64,000 bases of DNA from Rattus norvegicus (GCF_036323735.1 NC_086024.1:134903053-134967052); one strand, 5' to 3'; positions 11,205 to 22,904 are shown, counted from the stretch's first letter. Notes: generated by a model from the sequence alone, not told the origin. Program-made: numbers and translations.

Positions 11205-11690
11205 TAGTCAGGTTCTCTAGGGTAACAGAACTTATAGAATGAATGTACATATATAGAGAAAGTGAGTTTATTAGAATAGCTTGTAAGTTGTGGTCTAGCT
11301 AATCGAACGATTGCTACCAATGAGCAAAAGATTCAAGAATCCAGTTGTTTCTCAGCCCACAAGACTGGATTTTGAGTATACGCTGGAATCCTGAATCAGT
11401 AGGCTGTAATGCCAGCAAAGGAATGGGCTTGCTAGCAAGGGTGAGAGCAGGCAGGCAAAGAGAGCAATTCCTTTTCCATGCCCTCTACATGGGTCATCAA
11501 CAGAATCTGTGTGGCCCAGATTAGAGGTAGTCTTCCAACATCTAAAGATCTGGATTAGACATGGATCTTCCTTCTTCAAATGTTTAAATTAAGCAAAAAT
11601 ACCTCACAGGTGTGCCCAACCCTTTGTTTTGGAATTTTAGTTAATTCCAGATGTAGTCAAGTTGACACCCAAGGATGGCTATCACAGGGT
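11205..11690 (-). mobile_element. MaLR-like LTR
   Basis: The plus strand begins TCAGGTTCTCTAGGGTAACA and ends GATGTAGTCAAGTTGACACC. Read on the minus strand it ends with AATAAACTCACTTTCTC and then an ACTAGT end, like the polyadenylation region and terminus of mammalian MaLR LTRs. The same rodent repeat type recurs elsewhere in this window. The family assignment is by resemblance only. Confidence 0.6.
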
Positions 11691-11819
11691 TCTTGAGGAG
11701 ACCAGCTCGAAGGGAGTGTACTGCTGCTTCAGAGAGAGCTGAGAAAAGGCAAAGGTGGAGCAGCAAACCTGCCATCCCAGTCATCCACAGTCAACTGGGC
11801 ACGGTCCTGTGTCACCTAA

Positions 11820-11890
11820 GAATTATGGACTAAGTATTGCTTTAACCGGGTTGTTCTGTGAGCATGTCTGTGAGGGACGGTCTTGATTTT
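11820..11890 (+). mobile_element. left part of a MaLR-like LTR split by L1
   Basis: The text GTCTGTGAGGGACGGTCTTG continues, across the L1, with TTAATTGATGTAGGAGGGCTC-type sequence at 18311. That order is the same as in related LTR-like repeats. The L1 therefore inserted into this element. The left edge is not clear. Confidence 0.6.
11878..11890. repeat. target-site duplication of the full-length L1, 3' copy
   Basis: CGGTCTTGATTTT matches 18298-18310 exactly and borders the A-rich end of the minus-strand L1. Confidence 0.9.
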
Positions 11891-12609
11891 TTTTTTTTTA
11901 TTAACTTGAGTATTTCTTATATACATTTCGAGTGTTATTCCCTTTCCCGGTATCCGGGCAAACATCCCCCTCCTCCCTCCCCTTCCTTATGGGTGTTCCC
12001 CTCTCACCCCTCCCCCCATTGCCGCCCTCCCCCCACCAGTCTAGTTCACTGGGGGTTCAGTCTTAGCAGGACCCAGGGCTTCCCCTTCCACTGGTGCTCT
12101 TACTAGGATATTCATTGCTACCTATGAGGTCAGAGTCCACGGTCAGTCCATGTATAGTCTTTAGTTAGTGGCTTAGTCCCTGGAAGCTCTGGTTGCTTGG
12201 CATTGTTGTACATATGGGGTCTCGAGCCCCTTCAAGCTCTTCCAGTTCTTTCTCTGATTCCTTCAACAGGGGTCCTATTCTCAGTTCAGTGGTATGCTGC
12301 TGGTATTCGCCTCTGTATTTGCTGTATTCTGGCTGTGTCTCTCAGGAGAGATCTACATCCGGCTCCTGTCGGCCTGCACTCCTTTGCTTCATCCATCTTG
12401 TCTAATTGGGTGGCTGTATATGTATGGGCCACATGTGGGGCAGGCTCTGAATGGGTGTTCCTTCAGTCTCTGTTTTAATCTTTGCCTCTCTCTTCCCTGC
12501 CAAGGGTATTCTTGTTCCCCTTTTAAAGAAGGAGTGAAGCATTCACGTTTTGATCATCCGTCTTGAGTTTCATTTGTTCTAGGCATCTAGGGTAATTCAA
12601 GCATTTGGG
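11891..12609 (-). other. L1 3' UTR with G-rich tract
   Basis: About 720 bp between the ORF2 stop and the A-rich end. The C-rich plus-strand stretch at 11964-12042 is the G-rich polypurine tract of L1 3' UTRs on the element strand and could form G-quadruplexes. The end reads GTTAATAAAAAAAAAAAA on the minus strand, so the A tail is short (about 13). Confidence 0.9.
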
Positions 12610-15600
12610 CTAATAGCCACTTATCAATGAGTGCATACCATGTATGTCTTTCTGTGATTGGGTTAGCTCACTCAGGATGATGTTTTCCAGTTCCAACCAT
12701 TTGCCTACGAATTTCATAAACTCGTTGTTTTTGATAGCTGAGTAATATTCCATTGTGTAGATGTACCACATTTTCTGTATCCATTCCTCTGTTGAAGGGC
12801 ATCTGGGTTCTTTCCAGCTTCTGGCTATTATAAATAAGGCTGCAATGAACATAGTGGAGCACGTGTCTTTTTTATATCTTGGGGCATTTTTGGGTATATG
12901 CCCAAGAGGTATAGCTGGATCCTCAGGCAGTTCAATGTCCAATTTTCTGAGGAACCTCCAGACTGATTTCCAGAATGGTTGTACCAGTTTGCAATCCCAC
13001 CAACAATGGAGGAGTGTTCCTCTTTCTCCACATCCTCGCCAGCATCTGCTGTCCCCTGAGTTTTTGATCTTAGCCATTCTCAGTGGTGTGAGGTGAAATC
13101 TCAGGGTTGTTTTGATTTGCATTTCCCTTATGACTAAAGATGTTGAACGTTTCTTTAGGTGTTTCTCAGCCATTCAGCATTCCTCAGCTGTGAATTCTTT
13201 GTTTAGCTCTGAGCCCCATTTTTTAATAGGGTTATTTGTTTCCCTGCGGTCTAACTTCTTGAGTTCTTTGTATATTTTGGATATAAGGCCTCTATCTGTT
13301 GTAGGATTGGTAAAGATCTTTTCCCAATCTGTTGGTTGCCGTTTTGTCCTAACCACAGTGTCCTTTGCCTTACAGAAGCTTTGCAGTTTTATGAGATCCC
13401 ATTTGTCGATTCTTGATCTTAGAGCATAAGCCATTGGTGTTTTGTTTAGGAAATTTTTTCCAGTGCCCATGTGTTCCAGATGCTTCCCTAGTTTTTCTTC
13501 TATTAGTTTGAGTGTGTCTGGTTTGATGTGGAGGTCCTTGATCCACTTGGACTTAAGCTTTTTACAGGGTGATAAGCATGGATCGATCTGCATTCTTCTA
13601 CATGTTGACCTCCAGTTGAACCAGCACCATTTGCTGAAAATGCTATCTTTTTTTCATTGGATGGTTTTGGCTCCTTTGTCAAAAATCAAGTGACCATAGG
13701 TATGTGGGTTCATTTCTGGGTCTTCAATTCTATTCCATTGGTCTATCTGTCTGTCTCTGTACCAATACCATGCAGTTTTTATCACTATTGCTCTGTAATA
13801 CTGCTTGAGTTCAGGGATAGTGATTCCCCCTGAAGTCCTTTTATTGTTGAGGATAGCTTTAGCTATCCTGGGTTTTTTGTTATTCCAGATGAATTTGCAA
13901 ATTGTTCTGTCTAACTCTTTGAAGAATTGGATTGGTATTTTGATGGGGATTGCATTGAATCTGTAGATTGCTTTTGGTAAAATGGCCATTTTTACTATAT
14001 TAATCCTGCCAATCCATGAGCATGGGAGATCTTTCCATCTTCTGAGGTCTTCTTCAATTTCCTTCTTCAGTGTCTTGAAGTTCTTATTGTACAGATCTTT
14101 TACTTGCTTGGTTAAAGTCACACCGAGGTACTTTATATTATTTGGGTCTATTATAAAGGGTGTCGTTTCCCTAATTTCTTTCTCGGCTTGTTTCTCTTTT
14201 GTGTAGAGGAAGGCTACTGATTTATTTGAGTTAATTTTATACCCAGCCACTTTGCTGAAGTTGTTTATCAGCTTTAGTAGTTCTCTGGTGGAACTTTTGG
14301 GATCACTTAAATATACTATCATATCATCTGCAAATAGTGATATTTTGACTTCTTCTTTTCCTATCTGTATCCCCTTGACCTCCTTTTGTTGTCTGATTGC
14401 TCTGGCTAGAACTTCAAGAACTATATTGAATAAGTAGGGAGAGAGTGGGCAGCCTTGTCTAGTCCCTGATTTTAGTGGGATTGCTTCAAGTTTCTCTCCA
14501 TTTAGTTTAATGTTAGCAACTGGTTTGCTGTATATGGCTTTTACTATGTTTAGGTATGGGCCTTGAATTCCTATTCTTTCCAGGACTTTTATCATGAAGG
14601 GGTGTTGAATTTTGTCAAATGCTTTCTCAGCGTCTAATGAAATGATCATGTGGTTTTGTTCTTTCAGTTTGTTTATATAATGGATCACGTTGATGGTTTT
14701 CCATATATTAAACCATCCCTGCATGCCTGGGATGAAGCCTACCTGGTCATGGTGGATGATTGTTTCGATGTGCTCTTGGATTCGGTTTGCCAGAATTTTG
14801 TTGAGTATTTTTGTGTCGATATTCATAAGGGAAATTGGTCTGAAGTTCTCTTTCTTTGTTGTGTCTTTGTGTGGTTTAGGTAGAAGAGTAATTGTGGCTT
14901 CGTAGAAGGTATTCGGTAGTCATCCATCTGTTTCAATTTTGTGGAATAGTTTGGATAATATTGGTATGAGGTCTTCTATGAAGGTTTGATAGAATTCTGC
15001 ACTAAACCCGTCTGGACCTGGGCTCTTTTTGGTTGGGAGACCTTTAATGACTGCTTCTATTTCCTTAGGAGTTATGGGGTTGTTTAACTGGTTTATCTGT
15101 TCCTGATTTAACTTCGGTACCTGGTATCTGTCTAGGAAATTGTCCATTTCCTGAAGATTTTCAAGTTTTGTTGAATATAGGTTTTTATAGTAAGATCTGA
15201 TGATTTTTTGAATTTCCTCTGAATCTGTAGTTATGTCTCCCTTTTCATTTCTGATTTTGTTAATTTGGACGCACTCTCTGTGTCCTCTCGTTAGTCTGGC
15301 TAAGGGTTTATCTATCTTGTTGATTTTCTCAAAGAACCAACTTTTGGTTCTGTTGATTCTTTCTATGGTCCTTTTTGTTTCTACTTGGTTGATTTCCGCT
15401 CTGAGTTTGATTATTTCCTGCCTTCTACTCCTCCTGTGTGTATTTGCTTCTTTTTGTTCTAGAGCTTTTAGGTGTGCTGTCAAGCTGCTGACATATGCTC
15501 TTTCCTGTTTCTTTCTGCAGGCACTCAGCGCTATGAGTTTTCCTCTTAGCACAGCTTTCATTGTGTCCCATAAGTTTGGGTATGTTGTACCTTCATTTTC

Positions 15601-16434
15601 ATTAAATTCTAAAAAGTTTTTAATTTCTTTCTTTATTTCTTCCTTGACCAGGTTATCATTGAGTAGAGCATTGTTCAATTTCCAAGTATATGTGGGCATT
15701 CTTCCTTGATTGTTATTGAAGACCAGTTTTAGGCCGTGGTGGTCCGATAGCACGCATGGGATTATTTCTATCTTTCTGTACCTGTTGAGGCCCGTTTTTT
15801 GACCAATTATATGGTCAATTTTGGAGAAAGTACCATGAGTAGCTGAGAAGAAGGTATATCCTTTTGCTTTAGGATAGAATGTTCTATAAATATCCGTTAA
15901 GTCCATTTGGCTCATGACTTCTCTTAGTCTGTCTACATCTCTGTTTAATTTCTGTTTCCATGATCTGTCCATTGATGAGAGTGGGGTGTTGAAATCTCCC
16001 ACTATTATTGTGTGAGGTGCAATGTGTGTTTTGAGCTTTAGTAAGGTTTCTTTTACATATGTAGGTGCCCTTGTATTTGGGGCATAGATATTTAGGATTG
16101 GGAGTTCATCTTGGTGGATTTTTCCTTTGATGAATATGAAGTGTCCTTCCTTATCTTTTTTGATGACTTTTAGTTGAAAATTGATTTTATTTGATATTAG
16201 AATGGCTACTCCAGCTTGCTTCTTCTGATCATTTGCTTGGAAAATTGTTTTCCAGCCTTTCACTCTGAGGTAATGTCTGTCTTTGTCTCTGAGGTGTGTT
16301 TCCTGTAGGCAGCAGAATGCAGGGTCCTCGTTGCGTATCCAGTTTGTTAATCTATGTCTTTTTATTGGGGAGTTGAGGCCATTGATGTTGAGAGATATTA
16401 AGGAATAGTGATTATTGCTTCCCGTTATATTCAT
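12610..16434 (-). pseudogene. L1 ORF2 (endonuclease/reverse transcriptase), three in-frame TGA stops
   Basis: The frame runs 1274 codons plus the terminal stop, the usual L1 ORF2 length, with TGA at codons 505 (14920-14922), 927 (13654-13656) and 1087 (13174-13176). The endonuclease domain (residues 1-240) is open, with N16, E45, Y117, D147, N149, D207 and H232 in the positions of the known catalytic residues. The reverse transcriptase region contains the FADD motif at about 701-704. The C-terminus has a Cys/His cluster of C-x3-C-x7-H-x4-C form. No net frameshift occurs, though residues near 13173-12800 suggest small compensating deletions. The ATG at 16434 is 59 bp past the ORF1 stop. The product would nick DNA and copy L1 RNA; this copy can make at most a 504-residue endonuclease-bearing fragment. 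Confidence 0.96.
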
Positions 16435-16493
16435 ATTTGGATGTGAGGTTATGTTTGTGTGCTTTCATTCTCTTTGTTTTGTTGCCAAGACGA

Positions 16494-17570
16494 TTAGTTT
16501 CTTGCTTCTTCTAGGTTATAGCTTGCCTCCTTATGTTGGGCTTTACCATTTATTATCCTTTGTAGTGCTGGATTTGTAGAAAGATATTGTGTAAATTTGG
16601 TTTTGTCATGGAATATCTTGGTTTCTTCATCTATGTTAATTGAGAGTTTTGCAGGATACAGTAACCTGGGCTGGCGTTTGTGTTCTCTTAGGGTCTGTAT
16701 GACATCAGTCCAGGATCTTCTGGCCTTCATAGTTTCTGGCGAGAAGTCTGGTGTGATTCTGATAGGTCTCCCTTTATATGTTACTTGACCTTTTTCCCTT
16801 ACTGCTTTTAATATTCTTTCTTTATTTTGTGCATTTGGTGTTTTGACTATTATGTGACGGGAGGTGTTTCTTTTCTGGTCCAATCTATTTGGAGTTCTGT
16901 AGGCTTCTTGTATGCCTATGGGTATCTCTTTTTTTAGGTTAGGGAAGTTTTCTTCTATGATTTTGTTGAAGATATTTACTGGTCCTTTGAGCTGGGAGTC
17001 TTCACTCTCTTCTATACCTATTATCCTTAGGTTTGATCTTCTCATTGAGTCCTGGATTTCCTGTATGTTTTGGACCAGTAGCTTTTTCCACTTTACATTA
17101 TCTTTGACAGTTGAGTCAATGATTTCTATGGAATCTTCTGCTCCTGAGATTCTCTCTTCCATCTCTTGTATTCTGTTGGTGAAGCTTGTATCTACAGCTC
17201 CTTGTCTCTTCTTTTGGTTTTCTATATCCAGCGTTGTTTCCATGTGTTCTTTCTTGATTGCTTCTATTTCCATTTTTAGTTCCTTCAACTGTTTGATTGT
17301 GTTTTCCTGGAATTCTTTCAGGGATTTTTGCGATTCCTCTCTGTAGGCTTCTACTTGTTTATTAATGTTTTCCTGTGTTTCCCTAAGGGAGTTCTTCATG
17401 TCTTTCTTGAAGTCCTCCAGCATCATGATCAAATATGATTTTGAAACTAGATCTTGCTTTTCTGGTGTGTTTGGATATTCCATGTTTGTTTTGGTGGGAG
17501 AATTGGGCTCCGATGATGCCATGTAGTCTTGGTTTCTGTTGCTTGGGTTCCTGCGCTTGCCTCTCGCCAT
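16494..17570 (-). CDS. L1 ORF1 protein, RNA-binding chaperone, intact
   Basis: This is the only long open frame in the window with clear protein homology: 358 codons, no stop, typical for murid L1 ORF1p. The start MARGKRRNPS matches the family N-terminus. Residues about 45-150 are rich in heptad-spaced L/I/M with charged residues, the trimeric coiled coil. Residues about 178-265 (from RRSNLRIIGIEE) form the RRM-like domain, and 265-340 (from GRPIRITPDF) the C-terminal domain, including the conserved basic KARRSW near 282-287. The protein binds L1 RNA and acts as a nucleic-acid chaperone in the ribonucleoprotein. It would be made from the L1 internal promoter. Whether it is expressed, or has inactivating missense changes, cannot be seen. 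Confidence 0.93.
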   Translation of the reverse strand: MARGKRRNPSNRNQDYMASSEPNSPTKTNMEYPNTPEKQDLVSKSYLIMMLEDFKKDMKNSLRETQENINKQVEAYREESQKSLKEFQENTIKQLKELKMEIEAIKKEHMETTLDIENQKKRQGAVDTSFTNRIQEMEERISGAEDSIEIIDSTVKDNVKWKKLLVQNIQEIQDSMRRSNLRIIGIEESEDSQLKGPVNIFNKIIEENFPNLKKEIPIGIQEAYRTPNRLDQKRNTSRHIIVKTPNAQNKERILKAVREKGQVTYKGRPIRITPDFSPETMKARRSWTDVIQTLREHKRQPRLLYPAKLSINIDEETKIFHDKTKFTQYLSTNPALQRIINGKAQHKEASYNLEEARN

Positions 17571-18297
17571 CAGATTATCTCTAGTGTTACTTTGTTCTGC
17601 TATTTCTGACAGTGGCTAGACTGTCCTATAAGCCTGTGTGTCAGGAGTGCTGTAGACCTGTTTTCCTCTCTTTCAGTCAGTTATGGGGACAGAGTGTTCT
17701 GCTTTCGGGCGTGTAGTTTTTCCTCTCTACAGGTCTTCAGCTGTTTTTGTGGGCCTGTGTCTTGAGTTCACCAGGCAGCTTTCTTGCAGCAGAAAGGTTG
17801 GTCTTACCTGTGGTCCCGAGGCTCAAGTTCGCTCCTGGGGTGCTGCCCACGGGCTCTCTGCAGTGGCAGCAACCAGGAAGATACGCGCCGCCCCTTCCGG
17901 GAGCTTCAGTGCACCAGGGTTCCAGATGGCCTTTGGTGTTTTCCTCTGGCGTCCGAGATGTGTATGCAGAGTGCAGTCTCTTCTGGTTTCCCAGGCGTGT
18001 CTGCCTCTCTGAGCGTTTAGCTCTCCCTCCCACGGGGTTTGGGTGCAGAGAACTGTTTATCCGGTCTGTTTCCTTCAGGTTCCGGCGGTGTCTCAGGCAG
18101 GGGTCCTGCCGCTCCTGGGCCCTCCCCCACGGGAGCCCAGAGGCCTTATACAGTTTCCTCTTGGGCCAGGGATGTGGGCAGGGGTGGGCAGTGTTGGTGG
18201 TCTCTTCCGCTCAGCAGCCTTAGGAGTGCCCACCTGACCAGGCGGTGAGGTCTCTTTCCCACAGGGTCTGGGAGCAGAGAGCTGCTGCGGGCCGGGG
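17571..18297 (-). promoter_or_regulatory. L1 5' UTR / internal promoter
   Basis: A 727-bp GC- and CpG-enriched segment upstream of ORF1 extends exactly to the target duplication. It is the only clearly GC-rich block in the region. In L1 the 5' UTR contains the Pol II promoter and is normally silenced by CpG methylation. Open frames on the plus strand here are consequences of GC content. Confidence 0.85.
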
Positions 18298-18556
18298 CGG
18301 TCTTGATTTTTAATTGATGTAGGAGGGCTCCTAGGCAGGAGATACTGAACTGGATGGAAAGCTACCTAAGCATGAGCCTGAGCCAGCAGTTGAGCACCAC
18401 CCTCCATGCTTTACTTTCTTGGCCGTGAGTGGGTTCCCTTGCCATTAGTAATGTTCCATGAACTAGCAAGCAGCACCGCCTTTGGATCCCCACCCTCACT
18501 TCCCTCGGTGATGAACTGTGACCTGAAAGAATGAACTCTTTCCACCCCGACTTAGT
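18298..18556 (+). mobile_element. right part of the MaLR-like LTR split by L1
   Basis: It begins with the second copy of the L1 target duplication (18298-18310). It continues with AACTGGATGGAAAGC, then CGGTGATGAACTGTGACC, the pattern of the rodent LTR-like repeat also seen at 44893-45292. It is cut again at about 18556 by the next element and resumes at about 18921-18975 (GTTTTAATCACAGCGACGGG). Confidence 0.65.
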
Positions 18557-18920
18557 TCCTTCTCCTATCTCTGTGAAAATATACTATAACCAAGGCACCT
18601 TGTAAAAGAAAGTGCTTGACAGGGGCTTAGAGTTTCAGAAGGTGAGTCCATGACCATCACAGTGAGGAGCATGACAGCAGACTGGAACGGTGCTGGAGCA
18701 GTAGCCGAGAGCTTACATATGATCCACAAGCCAGAACAGAGGTGAAAAGGAGAGAGAACTCACTGGGAACCTCGAAGGCCATCCTCAGTGACACACATGC
18801 TACCACAAGGCCACACCTCCTAATCCTTCCTCAACAATTCCACCCACTAGGAACCAAGCATCTGAATATATGAGCCTATGGGGGCCATTCTCATTCAAAC
18901 CGCCACTCTACCAGCTACTT
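18557..18920 (-). mobile_element. MaLR-like LTR nested in the older LTR
   Basis: The plus strand runs from TATAACCAAGGCACCTTGTA to GAGCCTATGGGGGCCATTCTC. On the minus strand this gives the usual ending of this family: a CCATGTCTGCC-like block, then an AAACTCTAAGCC-like and ATAAA-like polyadenylation part. Sequence of the outer LTR lies on both sides. Confidence 0.7.
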
Positions 18921-18984
18921 TTGGTAGTGGTGTTTTAATCACAGCGACGGGAAGAAAACTAGAACTCCTGCCCCAGGTACAGTG

Positions 18985-19757
18985 AGGAATGAGGCCAACC
19001 TGTTCTAACAAGACCCAGGATGACCGTGATGGAAACAGGATCATTGGGTTCACCACTCAGTGACATAGCGTGTGTGAGGTTGGGCAGCTGTGTGCGTTTG
19101 AAATATATTAAAGATTTTCATGGAGTAAGATAGTTTAGGGTGGACCTGAGTACCTGTGCAGGCGCCACAGAGTACATCTAATTTGTAAAACTTATCAGAG
19201 ATCAGAGCCCAGTGGGGATGTAACACTTCCTGTTCACCTTAATTAATACCCCCATGAGTCTCCTAACCAAGTGGCAAGCTTCTAGTTACTGTGAGCAGTG
19301 AAGCACAGCGGGGCAGTTCTCCTAAGACATAACTCAAAACACATTTTATTTAGAGCACATATTTATAGCACAAAACTTAGTAGGAACCCAGAAAGATGCC
19401 CTGTTTATCTGCCAGATGGTGTCTAAGCCACCTCACTAAGTACTAAAGGTCCAAAGCAGTCAGGGCCCCTCAGGGTCCCTCATGTCAGGTCCCGTGCATA
19501 TACTTCTCCCTAATCACTGGCTACCACTTCTGCGTAACACAGCCAATCTTGTTCTCACATACATAATGTACTCTGTCCCACCTTGATGTGGGTTTATTTG
19601 CTGGGGTTCTTTATAAACTTTCTTGCTTCTAGAACTCCTCTCCTGGGACCAAAATGGATCCCCCAAAATGGATCTCCAAATGCCACTGCCTGTCTTCATC
19701 TGGTACCAACTCTGGTGACCTCTGGAGATTGCCTTGTCTTGGGTATCTGGTGCAAAT
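18985..19757. other. single-copy-looking DNA, no gene
   Basis: No repeat family or exon signal is evident. The 103-codon minus-strand frame at 19514-19825 lacks any recognisable domain. Confidence 0.5.
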
Positions 19758-19857
19758 ATATGTTCTAGGAGGGCAAGAACCCCCATCTTACGAAGTTCTT
19801 GAAGTCCGAACACCCATTCTGACATATGGTGGGTGCTCCATGAATATGGATTAAAAA
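19758..19857 (+). mobile_element. L2 3'-end remnant
   Basis: AGGAGGGCAAGAACCCCCAT followed by TATGGTGGGTGCTCCATGAATATGG follows the layout of the L2 3' end. It is very diverged. Confidence 0.5.
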
Positions 19858-21436
19858 GGGGGCTACTGTGAATGCCTGGCAGAGATGGGGTGGGGGTGGG
19901 GTGGCCTGTGCCAGGGCATCACATGCACAATGCAAATCCTCAGGAACTGCACACCAGCACATTAGCCCGACTTCTGCCATGCTCCAAGGTTTAATCACCT
20001 CTGATTAATCACAAGACTAGTCTCTGGGAGATGATTGTTTCTACTCCACACTGGCTCAGTCCAATCCTCACCCCCCATTACCTGTGTGGGAATCCTCAGC
20101 CTGCACAGTCTTGGAAGTTAATGCTTCCCCGAGCTTGAAACAAATCCAAGCACTGAACAGACACCCGTTGGCAGCTTCAGAAACCAAGTTCTGCACGAAG
20201 GCATGGCATTAAATAAGCGTACCCAGAGAGAAATTATATAATACATAGAAATTAGTCCAAGAAACAAGCTATGTTCTACACAGTCTAGGATCCCAAACAC
20301 AGTACAACTTGGAAACAAGACATTCATCCATCGCAAGCATTAAAACTGGGCTAAAGGTTGCACTGGTTCGGCAGGAACTGAAGCTGTCACTTGACTCAGA
20401 CAGCTCCTAGTAAACACGATTTTTATCTCCCATCTCACTCTGTCTTCACTTGTTCAAGGGCCTAGCCTGATCTTTAAATAACAAAAAATCTTAAATGCTG
20501 AAATGATTTAGACACTAGTGAGACAAGCCTGATAACATAATCTGAGTCCCGGGAAGCCAAAGTCTCCCCACAGAGTCCCTGGAGCACAAGGGGAAGGCCA
20601 GCCTGCAATTACTTCAAAGTCAGTTAGTAACTGGGTTGTCCACTGGGCTAGAGCCATGCTTTGGACATGATTTTCCAAATGTCAAAGCGAACAAATGAAG
20701 AGCTAAGGAAAAGGGGTACGCCTCGGAAAGAAAGCACCTTTTTTGTTTTAAATAGGAGACTCCAGAGATGGACAGATGCGTAATAAACATGCGCAGATAA
20801 GAGGGCCTTGGATGCTGGCACCAGAGAAAGCCCAGACTGCCTCCTACTCCCTGTAGCATGTCTGACCAGGAACTCACAGGAGCTCTGCTGGACCAGACCT
20901 CACTCAACAACGCCTCTGAAGAGGAGAGGAGCAACAGCCCTGGCCAAAGTGCGGCATCCTGTGACTCGCCACCCAGCCCTCCCAGAATGGGGAGAGAGCT
21001 TCCTAAAGGGACCCCACCCTCATCCTATCAAAGATGCACTCTCCGTGCAAGGCTGCACCCTTGCCTACTCTTTCGGCTTGTGTGTGGTTTCCAGTAGACA
21101 TTTTGTATTGTTTTAACATGTTTTCGAATGTGTCTAAGACAGAAAACTTACATAACCTTTTGGACCACTTCCCTTGGGAAAGGAGAAACTGTAAATGTCA
21201 ACTCACAGCTAATGAGGATCAGGCTCCTCTCAGAGAGGCTTACTTCACAGGTTGGACCTCAGCTGGCCACAGTTGTGAGGCAGGCCAGCTGGTCGACCAC
21301 AGGGGGTGGGGCTTGTCTCCCAGGAGATGTGCGAGCTTGCCTAGCATCAACTTTCAACCACTTTGACTTAGGCTTACAGTAAGAATTATGGATTCCAGGG
21401 CTTCTTTGGTCCTCTGGTGAATCAGTTAGAGCAGTG
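19858..21436. other. single-copy-looking DNA, no supportable gene
   Basis: No repeat is recognised. Overlapping frames around 20808-21116 and 20858-21097 include a Ser/Pro-rich segment but lack homology, and neither bias nor splice context argues for an exon. Confidence 0.5.
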
Positions 21437-21895
21437 CTGTCCCTGTTCTGGCTGCTCGGCTTATCGTGACCAAATATTGGAAGAAAGCAAACACAGGAAA
21501 GAGTGCTTTATTCTGACTCACGGGTTCAGAGGACTCAGTTTGGGGTCACTTGGCTGTTTCCAGGCTAGTCTCAAGGCAGAACCCTGACAAAGAGATTCTC
21601 AGCCTCACTCCCTGGCAGACAGAGAGCAGAGGGAAGTAAACCGGAGGAAGCCAAGGCAAGATACAGCCGCCCCCCCCCCAGGGCATGTCATGTCACCAGG
21701 CACTACTTCCTCCATCCAGTCCCTGCCACCCACCTCATCACTCTGGTAACACCCCATACTGGGGATCCTTCAAGGGTTAACCCATCCATTAAGAAGTGAT
21801 CTCTTGAAGCACCCTCACAGAAACATCCAGGACTGAGCTTCATTAATCTCAGGGCGCCCCTAGATGCAACCAGTTTGGCGATTAAGATTAACCAT
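21437..21895 (-). mobile_element. old MaLR-like LTR
   Basis: The plus strand contains ACAGGAAAGAGTGCTTTATT, a middle part with a C run (21669-21679), and the closing AACCAGTTTGGCGATTAAG, as in other copies of this antisense rodent LTR type. Divergence is higher than at 18557-18920. Confidence 0.5.
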
Positions 21896-22904
21896 CATCT
21901 CTGTCTCACCGAGTTAAAGGCTCATTAGTTAAGTCCCGGACTGCGTCAAAGCTCAACACTAATTTTGCAACTTCTTAGGAGACTTAACTCCAAAGAGAAA
22001 AGTGCACATTTTTAAAAGACCACCTATGTCAACCTTATTTTCCCAGATAAAGACATCAAGCATCATGGGACATTAGGATATACCCCAACGTGGCCATACA
22101 TATTTGTCCTCTCTTGCTCTGGGCATGGCCGCCGTGAATTAGTTGGGGACTCAGATCTGGTTGTTGCTATTCCTTTTCCTGAGGACAAAGGAGAGCCTAC
22201 CTTGAGAGGGTCGTGTGCAGGAGAACATGAAGGTAGTAGCACCTGGAAAGAACTGTCACCACCTTCTTTCACATGTCCCTGGCAATCCTCCTATGTATGA
22301 GCCAAGAAAGCCAGACATAGCTGGTGACCACCAACAAGAGCCTCGACATTAGACAGTGTCCTGGAGAGGGGTGGGATGTGACGTGTTGCCCCACCACCAC
22401 CACTACCCCACAACCCATACACCAGCCCTCCACCCGGTAAACGTTCCAGTGACATTCTTGTTTTAAACTTTTCTGTTTCCATGTTACTGGCTTTCGCCTC
22501 TCTTTAAAACCAAAAACTGGAGACAGCGCCTGTCTATCTCTCCATCTATGCCTGGTTTTAACGAACGTTGCCAGGTAGCACACAGGGCTCTCAGCCAAAT
22601 TGCTGTGTTGGATAAGCAGCGCAAAAACACTGGCTATGAGTGTGTCCCACTCAGTACCTAGGGCCTCTGTGCACTAGCATCTAGCCCCTGCTTTATCAGC
22701 CGTTCTATTTGAACAGCCTGCGTGGGGGGCCTGTGACTTTTTGTTTCTTTGGAATTTTGTTTCTGTTTTTGCTGAATGTGATAAGCGTGCTCAATCTTAA
22801 TCAGAGAAGGGAGGGCCACGATCACACCCTGCAGTGCGCAGAGGACAAAGAGTGAAGTTAAAGCAGATGAACAGCGCAGAAGCCCTAAGGAGCATGCTAC
22901 CTGA
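21896..22904. other. no gene seen
   Basis: Single-copy-looking sequence. Open frames at 22063-22598 and 22658-22951 have no recognisable features. Confidence 0.5.

Larger units (their letters stand above)
11891..18297 (-). mobile_element. full-length rat-type L1 retrotransposon
   Basis: A 6.4-kb element on the minus strand with, in order, a GC-rich 5' UTR, ORF1, a 59-bp spacer, ORF2, and a 3' UTR with G-rich tract and short A tail. A perfect 13-bp target duplication flanks it, so it was inserted by target-primed reverse transcription without 5' truncation. The length agrees with complete murid L1s. ORF1 is open. ORF2 has three stop codons, so the copy cannot make full ORF2 protein. It is the youngest large insertion in the window. 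Confidence 0.97.

Noticed and set aside
17683..18248. Overlapping plus-strand frames as a CpG-island gene
   Set aside because: They lie in the L1 5' UTR, whose GC content leaves several frames open; no homology.
20808..21116. Two overlapping Ser/Pro-rich frames as a small gene or exon
   Set aside because: No domain, no recognised homology and no convincing splice context; left as unannotated DNA. Conservation would be decisive.
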